Below, piece by piece: positions 59,074-64,000 of a DNA stretch of 64,000 bases. Within the stretch, counting starts at the first letter, position 1. The number at the start of each line of letters is the position of its first letter. The notes beneath the pieces are model-generated. The model saw nothing but the letters and a program-made list of their open reading frames with translations. It ran no database searches and was not told the DNA's origin. This DNA is from Paenibacillus sp. JNUCC-31. Its GTDB lineage: Bacteria; Bacillota; Bacilli; Paenibacillales; Paenibacillaceae. Both the position numbers and the translations under genes were made by a program. Location: the NCBI RefSeq assembly GCF_014844075.1, contig NZ_CP062165.1, positions 4,402,001 through 4,466,000 of the forward strand. Reading direction: 5' to 3'.

Positions 59074-59529
59074 ATGTTGGACATGTTAATCGTTTCATAT
59101 CGGGAACAGGATCATGACAAGTTGGTCGAGATTTGGGAGAGAGCTGTTCGGGCGACACATACGTTTTTGGAAGAGCATCATATCCAATTCTATAAAAAAG
59201 TAGTGAGCGATGTGTTGCAGCAAAGGCAAGTCGAGGTTTGGGAAGCATTGAATGCTGACAATGAACCCGTTGGTTTTATTGGTTTGGATGATAACTTTAT
59301 CGAGATGTTGTTTGTAGATGTCAGTCAGCATGGACAGGGTCTGGGACGTCTTCTGATTAACCACACCCTTCACCTCAAAGGCCTTCACCTCAAAGTGGAT
59401 GTTAATGAACAGAATACCGGGGCAGCCCGTTTCTATGAGAAGATGGGATTTGTACAAATAGGTCGTTCCGAATTGGATGGTTCGGGTAATCCGTTTCCGC
59501 TGCTTCATCTGGAGATCAAGGCAGATTAG
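59074..59529 (+). CDS. GNAT-family N-acetyltransferase, YjaB-like
   Basis: 151 residues. The acetyl-CoA-binding motif GQGLGRLLINHTL (R/Q-x-x-G-x-G/A form) and VDVNEQNTGAARFYEKMGFVQIGRSELD...PFPLLHLE match E. coli YjaB along most of the length. Acceptor substrate unknown. Of the ATG at 59074 and in-frame TTG/ATG codons just downstream (59086), the AAGGAG spacing fits a start slightly later than the first ATG, so the N-terminus is uncertain by one to four residues. Followed by a strong hairpin terminator. Confidence 0.88.
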   Translation: MLDMLIVSYREQDHDKLVEIWERAVRATHTFLEEHHIQFYKKVVSDVLQQRQVEVWEALNADNEPVGFIGLDDNFIEMLFVDVSQHGQGLGRLLINHTLHLKGLHLKVDVNEQNTGAARFYEKMGFVQIGRSELDGSGNPFPLLHLEIKAD

Positions 59530-59548
59530 GAGGGAGCTAGCTCGTAAA

Positions 59549-59600
59549 CAAACACCCCCGCAACCTTCATCGCAAGATGGAAGGGTTGCGGGGGTGTTTC
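59549..59600. terminator. Bidirectional intrinsic terminator
   Basis: AAACACCCCCGCAACC pairs with GGTTGCGGGGGTGTTT between convergent genes. Confidence 0.93.
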
Positions 59601-59665
59601 AGATTTCCCTTACCGGTTAGCCGAGGTCGATAGACCGGGCCGGGAGGGGATTTTTTTTTCCAAGA

Positions 59666-60454
59666 TTAGTGTGTCTCTTCGTCCAGAAACGGTTTGTTCA
59701 CGGCATAGTACATAAAGCCCATCAGCAGCACACCGCCCACCAGATTGCCGAGCGTTACCGGAACCAGGTTGTGGATCACCCCGCCCAATGAGATGGTCCC
59801 CGGATGATTCAGTACCAGTGCAATTGCGAACGTACACATATTGGCGACGCTGTGCTCATATCCCGAGATGAAAAAGCAGAAGACAAAGAGCATCATGGCG
59901 AACATCTTGGCTCCATTCTCCTTCATGAACATCGGCACAAAGAACGCCAGACATACGAGCCAGTTACACAAAATACCCCGAAAAAAGAGCTGCATGGCCG
60001 GAGCCTCCATCTTATGCTCTACGACACTCAGCAGAAAACCGTTCACTTGAGATGAATCGAACAGTCCCGTCAGATAGATTAACAGGGCGAATACCGCAGC
60101 ACCCATCAGATTCCCGCTGTAACTGGCGATCCACAACTTGACCACTTCGAACCATTTCAGTTTTTTGCGTAATGCAGCATACGTGTAGTAGAACGTATTT
60201 CCGGTGAACAGATCACCGCCACCATAGGCGATCAGAATAATTGCCGCGCCGAACGTGAGGGCAGCCATAGGGTATGTAAAAGGGGAATCCTCCATATAAA
60301 AGAAGTTACCCGTCTTGAACGCCACGATGACGCCAAACCCGATAAACATGCTGGCGAGCATGGAGCGTGCAAGGTACCTGATTAAGCTTTGTTTGTAAAT
60401 CTTGTGTTTCTTCAGAGCAAGCAGTTCCACGTTCCGTAAACCTTCCGTTTCCAT
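59666..60454 (-). CDS. Formate/nitrite channel family (FNT) protein
   Basis: 262 residues with six membrane helices of the FocA/NirC fold. The duplicated pore signatures are present: GGGDLFTGNTF in the first half, and GYEHSVANMCTF with its His in the second. It conducts formate, nitrite or a similar small anion. NirC-type use with the nitrate locus 12 kb away is possible, but nothing links them; YwcJ-type and formate channels are alternatives. RBS GGAGGCG before ATG 60454. Confidence 0.9.
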   Translation of the reverse strand: METEGLRNVELLALKKHKIYKQSLIRYLARSMLASMFIGFGVIVAFKTGNFFYMEDSPFTYPMAALTFGAAIILIAYGGGDLFTGNTFYYTYAALRKKLKWFEVVKLWIASYSGNLMGAAVFALLIYLTGLFDSSQVNGFLLSVVEHKMEAPAMQLFFRGILCNWLVCLAFFVPMFMKENGAKMFAMMLFVFCFFISGYEHSVANMCTFAIALVLNHPGTISLGGVIHNLVPVTLGNLVGGVLLMGFMYYAVNKPFLDEETH

Positions 60455-60840
60455 AATTCGCCTCCAATAACCAAGTTGATTGATTGCATAAACTTACAAA
60501 TCTCACCAAGTTCTTTTCATTATAACGAATTTTGAGATAGATACACGTGATTTCAGAAAAAGAATGTAAGAAAGCATAAAGAGGATTTTACATGAATGCA
60601 TATTATATAAGTGGATATTATTTATCTATTTTTGCAACTTTTTATGCATTAAGTTCATTTTGATTGACAACCTTTTTTTGTATGTAACATCATGGCCTTA
60701 TGTTAACGGAAGTGAGGGTATAGGCGTTCTTAATAAGCACCTTTTAATTGGATAATATGGTAGTCATTTTGTTCAGAATTTGTTCAGAAAATCTTGATAA
60801 GCTATGTGCCGAGTACGAGTTTTTTTGGGGAGGAACAAGC
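60455..60840. other. Divergent promoter region
   Basis: AT-rich 386-bp gap. TTGACA at 60664-60669 is a candidate -35 for the SLH gene, but no clear -10 follows at normal spacing. Confidence 0.35.
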
Positions 60841-63510
60841 ATGAATCAAGATTGGAAAAAAATACTGCTGACTTCAATTGTAGTAGGCGTGCTGTGGGGA
60901 AATCAGATCGTCAACGCAGCCGATCAAACGGGAGGAGCAGTAAATCATATATCATCGGTTTTCACAGATCAAACCGATATCCGTTCCACTTCTCTGCAAG
61001 CGGTTCAGGAAGCGGTAAAACAAGGACTAATTTCGGGTTATCCAGATGGATCATTTCATCCACGTCAGTATTTAACCCGGAGAGAGATGGCCGTATTACT
61101 GGTTAAAGCATCCCATCTAACGATTGAAGAACCATCGCAAACGGTACGAAATAATTTGGACTGGGCCGCTCCCTATATTGAAGCTATTCGGCAGGCAGGC
61201 TGGATGACTGGAGATGCATCTGGTAATTTCCGTGCCAACGATCCAATTCGCCGGGAGGAACTGGCTTCCATTTTGGTAAGAGTCACAGGAACACAAGGAA
61301 TCAAGAGTGGCCAGCAGCAGACGGTTTCAGATGAATCCATGGTGAGTGGATGGGCTAAAGAACAGGTAAATACTGCATTGAAGATGGGATTATTGGAATC
61401 TATTGATGGAAGATTTGAATCCAAGGCTTTGGTGGAAAGGCAAGATATTGCAAAGATTTTGGTCGATGTCTTCCAGACGGGTGAGCAAACAGCTTCATTG
61501 ACTGAGTTGGATGGAGATATTGCATATATCGATGGACGTCCGTTTGTAATTGGTAAGGAACTGCAAAGCATTCTGAATGAAAAGAACAAAGAGGCATTAC
61601 AGAATGCTGTGATCACCTATGATGCACGTACACGTAATCTGTCATCCTTGTCAGCAATTCAGATTGTCCAAGCAGGTACGGTTAAAGATCCCGTGACATT
61701 GAATATGAAAGAATCAGCCTACCAAGGTGTAATTTCTGTCTCGGCAGATCATGTTGTTTTAAAAGCCGATACATTGTCGCAAGTTGTCTTAAAACCTGGT
61801 GTTAGTGTAGTGACAATCGAAGGGGACATCGACGAAGTTGCCCTGGATACCACTGACAAAGTTATTGTTCAGGGAAGTGGGAAGTGGAAACAGATTGTAC
61901 TGAAAGATGCGAAGTCTGTTATTCAATTGCCTGAGAGTGTAAAAACAGACAAGGTTATTCTTCCGAAAGGAGGGGCATTAACACAGATCATCCATATTAC
62001 ACCTCCTGTAACGGCATCCTCCAGTGATACGGGGACTAGCAACTCTAATACAGGTTCAGGAGGCACTTCAGGACCATCAACACCAACGCCTGAACCAAGA
62101 CCGCCTGTTGTCATTGTACCTCCGTCTCCCGAGAATCAACCGCCTGTTGTTCAATCGAACATACCCGACAAGAGCGTATTTTTAGGAGATGGTGCACAAG
62201 AGATCGATCTGAGCACTATATTTACGGATGCGGATGAAGATGAATTAAGCTATGAAGTTTCAGAAATAGACCAAAGTATCGCTTCTGCTGACATTCAGGG
62301 TTCCAAATTAAAAATACAGCCCATTGCTGTAGGTAATACACAGGTAACGGTGAAAGTTAAAGATGGCAAAGGAGGAAGTAAAACAACCTCTTTCCTCTAT
62401 GTTGTTCATCCTTTTTTCATTCCACCGCCGATCCCACCAATTCCACCCATTGTAATCCCGCCAATCATATTGCCGCCCATAAACCATGCTCCTGAAGTGG
62501 TTGAACCATTGCAAATGGTTGAAGTTGAAATGGGAGCTTCAAATGATCCGATAGACTTGAAAACTATTTTCTCAGACCCGGACGGAGATGAACTGACTTT
62601 CGTTGTAACTTCATCCGATAACCACGTTGCGGATGCTGATATTACAGGAAGTATGATGACTCTGAACATCTATTCTCTGGGTAATGCTGAAATCACGGTA
62701 ACCGCCAAGGACAGTAATGGAGCGGAAGTGGAGAACAGGTTTAATGTTAAGGTCAAAGCGCCTGTAGCTGTTAATCATAAGCCCACGGCAGTAAGGCAGA
62801 TTTCCAAGTTGGAGGTAACTTTGGGAAAGGTAAGCGATACGGTTAACCTGGCTGGAGTGTTCGAGGATTCAGATGGAGACAGTCTATCTTACACGGCAGA
62901 ATCTTCAGATGCGAATGTAGTAGATACAAGTGTGCAAGGAGAAACGTTGACTTTGCAATTCAAGAACGTTATGGGTTCAGCTACGGTTACGGTCAAAGCA
63001 ACCGATCCCCGTGGTGAAGAAGCTGAGACCACATTTACGGTTAACGTGGAAGATCCGGATGCAGGAAAGGGATTATTTATTTCCGAGGTAGTCTGGGGTG
63101 AGGATTCCAATCAGGCAATTGAGCTGTATAACCCTACATCCAAACCGCTTAATGCAGGAGATATCACGATTGTACGCAGTGATTCCAGTACTCCTATTAC
63201 GCTGGACTCAGGCACAATAATTCCATCAAATAGTACGTTGGTTCTCGCAGAAGAGTTTAGTGGATTTACAGATGAAGATTATTATTATTTGATTTTGGAT
63301 CTGGTTGAAAAACAGGAACCGGTAACACTAACGCTTTATTACAAAGGGGAAGTCATGGATACGGCAGTTATTGTACCGGCTCAATCTTTGACAAGAAAAT
63401 GGGATACCGTTCAAGGTGACAAAGTTTCTTATGAGCCATCCGAATGGAGCAATATTGGAGAAAACAATTATGGTAACTTGGGCAAGTTTGATTCTTTAAT
63501 CACTCCTTGA
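60841..63510 (+). CDS. SLH-domain surface protein with cadherin-like repeats and lamin-tail domain
   Basis: 889 residues. Signal peptide (about 1-28, NAAD), three S-layer-homology domains (about 38-85, 100-145, 165-210; the TRAE-type motif appears as TRRE, RREE and ERQD), a beta-rich region, a Ser/Gly then Pro-rich linker (about 390-440), and three tandem cadherin-like/Ig repeats of about 100 residues (PPVVQSNIPDKSVFLGDG..., HAPEVVEPLQMVEVEMG..., HKPTAVRQISKLEVTLGK...). A Pro/Ile stretch (about 520-545) links repeats one and two. A lamin-tail-type domain begins at GLFISEVVWGEDSNQAIELY (about 745). Structural or adhesive cell-surface role inferred. GGGGAGG precedes the ATG. It is followed 40 bp later by another SLH gene. 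Confidence 0.87.
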   Translation: MNQDWKKILLTSIVVGVLWGNQIVNAADQTGGAVNHISSVFTDQTDIRSTSLQAVQEAVKQGLISGYPDGSFHPRQYLTRREMAVLLVKASHLTIEEPSQTVRNNLDWAAPYIEAIRQAGWMTGDASGNFRANDPIRREELASILVRVTGTQGIKSGQQQTVSDESMVSGWAKEQVNTALKMGLLESIDGRFESKALVERQDIAKILVDVFQTGEQTASLTELDGDIAYIDGRPFVIGKELQSILNEKNKEALQNAVITYDARTRNLSSLSAIQIVQAGTVKDPVTLNMKESAYQGVISVSADHVVLKADTLSQVVLKPGVSVVTIEGDIDEVALDTTDKVIVQGSGKWKQIVLKDAKSVIQLPESVKTDKVILPKGGALTQIIHITPPVTASSSDTGTSNSNTGSGGTSGPSTPTPEPRPPVVIVPPSPENQPPVVQSNIPDKSVFLGDGAQEIDLSTIFTDADEDELSYEVSEIDQSIASADIQGSKLKIQPIAVGNTQVTVKVKDGKGGSKTTSFLYVVHPFFIPPPIPPIPPIVIPPIILPPINHAPEVVEPLQMVEVEMGASNDPIDLKTIFSDPDGDELTFVVTSSDNHVADADITGSMMTLNIYSLGNAEITVTAKDSNGAEVENRFNVKVKAPVAVNHKPTAVRQISKLEVTLGKVSDTVNLAGVFEDSDGDSLSYTAESSDANVVDTSVQGETLTLQFKNVMGSATVTVKATDPRGEEAETTFTVNVEDPDAGKGLFISEVVWGEDSNQAIELYNPTSKPLNAGDITIVRSDSSTPITLDSGTIIPSNSTLVLAEEFSGFTDEDYYYLILDLVEKQEPVTLTLYYKGEVMDTAVIVPAQSLTRKWDTVQGDKVSYEPSEWSNIGENNYGNLGKFDSLITP

Positions 63511-63549
63511 TTTCGTTAACTTAACACCAGATACAGAAGGAGAATAATG

Positions 63550-64000
63550 ATGCGAAAAATGAAAAGAACAGCACAATTAGCCATAATTGCATTGCTTCTA
63601 AGTAATGCTGTTCCAGTTGCTGCACAGAGTCGGGATTCAGCAGATCGGATGTTAACCTCATCTAACATATCTTCAGCCTATAATGCTACAAATCAATTAA
63701 ATGATTCAATGGATAAGGCTGTAACTATGGGTATCATTAAAGGAGAACCGGACGGTAACCTTAGGGCAGCTGATCCGATCACTCGTCAGGAACTGGCGGT
63801 TGTTCTTGCACAGGCCCTTGGATTAACAACAAGTAAAAAAGCTTCAGCACCATTTGCAGATGTGAAGTCAGCTAGCTGGTCAGCACCTTCCATTCAAGCG
63901 GTGAAGAAGGCTGGTCTTTTACAAGGAGATGCCAAAGGTTATTTCCATCCAGGGGCAGAGATTACTGGGCAGGAATTAATCACCGTTTTGGTCAGAGCAA
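63550..64000 (+). CDS. SLH-domain surface protein (partial, runs off the window)
   Basis: Only the first 150 codons are visible. Signal peptide of about 24 residues (ALLLSNAVPVAAQ) followed by one complete SLH domain (AVTMGIIKGEPDGNLRAADP, then ITRQELAVVLAQALG) and most of a second (WSAPSIQAVKKAGLLQGD, then ITGQELITVLVRA). The start has AAGGAG seven bases upstream if the second of two ATGs is used. Probably in one operon with the SLH gene upstream. Confidence 0.85.
   Translation, partial: MRKMKRTAQLAIIALLLSNAVPVAAQSRDSADRMLTSSNISSAYNATNQLNDSMDKAVTMGIIKGEPDGNLRAADPITRQELAVVLAQALGLTTSKKASAPFADVKSASWSAPSIQAVKKAGLLQGDAKGYFHPGAEITGQELITVLVRA

Overview
The window looks like a chromosome segment of a Paenibacillus-type Bacillales. 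The evidence is the rRNA sequences, the moderate and gene-to-gene variable GC, AGGAGG ribosome sites, Bacillus-like gene families (LicT, YkoEDC, NasB/NasC, Dck/Dgk), secreted SLH-domain proteins and plant-polymer hydrolases. I see no prophage, CRISPR array, intact insertion sequence or tRNA gene.

Layout. 1-2010: left-reading beta-glucoside PTS permease (cut by the window edge) and its LicT-type antiterminator. Each gene has its own RAT/terminator switch, promoter and cre-like site. The antiterminator gene carries one in-frame stop exactly between its two PRD domains. 2150-4256: a small basic protein and a chemotaxis receptor. 4836-10400: a 16S-23S-5S rRNA operon with no spacer tRNA; the 23S gene carries an insertion of about 120 nt in the helix-45 region, closed by a 15-bp perfect stem typical of an RNase III-excised intervening sequence. 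10587-13632: deoxynucleoside kinases, a small membrane protein and a MerR/TipA-type regulator behind a 19-bp-spacer promoter. 14011-19739: TPP-riboswitch operon thiZ-thiX-thiY-thiM-thiD-thiE. 19803-24855: operon of a 2-hydroxyacid-type dehydrogenase, an SsuABC-like transporter and a HisC-like aminotransferase. 25052-30864: racemase, radical SAM protein, large SLH protein and PL3 pectate lyase. 30917-34625: a dispersed repeat, then a second TPP riboswitch with ykoE-ykoD-ykoC. 34735-39633: beta-propeller protein and metNIQ. 39666-41910: Xre-type regulator diverging from a stand-alone FabF-like synthase. 41930-48279: second repeat copy and the nitrate locus (narK diverging from nasB-nasC). 48515-53943: a two-gene unit with a giant DUF4132 protein. 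54583-58930: GH3 and GH30 glycosidases. 59074-64000: acetyltransferase, FNT channel and two more SLH proteins.

The strongest regulatory discovery is the nitrate intergenic region (43465-43790). Both divergent transcripts begin with the same architecture: a perfect GlnR/TnrA-type box whose distal half is the -35 hexamer, then two hexaloop hairpins carrying A1 and G4 with exactly 17 nt between the loops, then an intrinsic terminator that shares sequence with the second hairpin. This is what an ANTAR-protein antitermination substrate looks like, so nitrate import and reduction appear to be co-controlled by nitrogen limitation and by a nitrate-sensing ANTAR protein encoded elsewhere.

The thiamine genes fit a salvage lifestyle: two TPP riboswitches control two unrelated pyrimidine-type importers plus ThiM, ThiD and ThiE, and no thiC or thiG is present. 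Other points worth follow-up are the dispersed intergenic repeat built from degenerate 23-bp units, the DUF4132 pair without its usual neighbours, the dehydrogenase/SsuABC/aminotransferase operon, and structured leaders upstream of the pectate lyase and GH3 genes.
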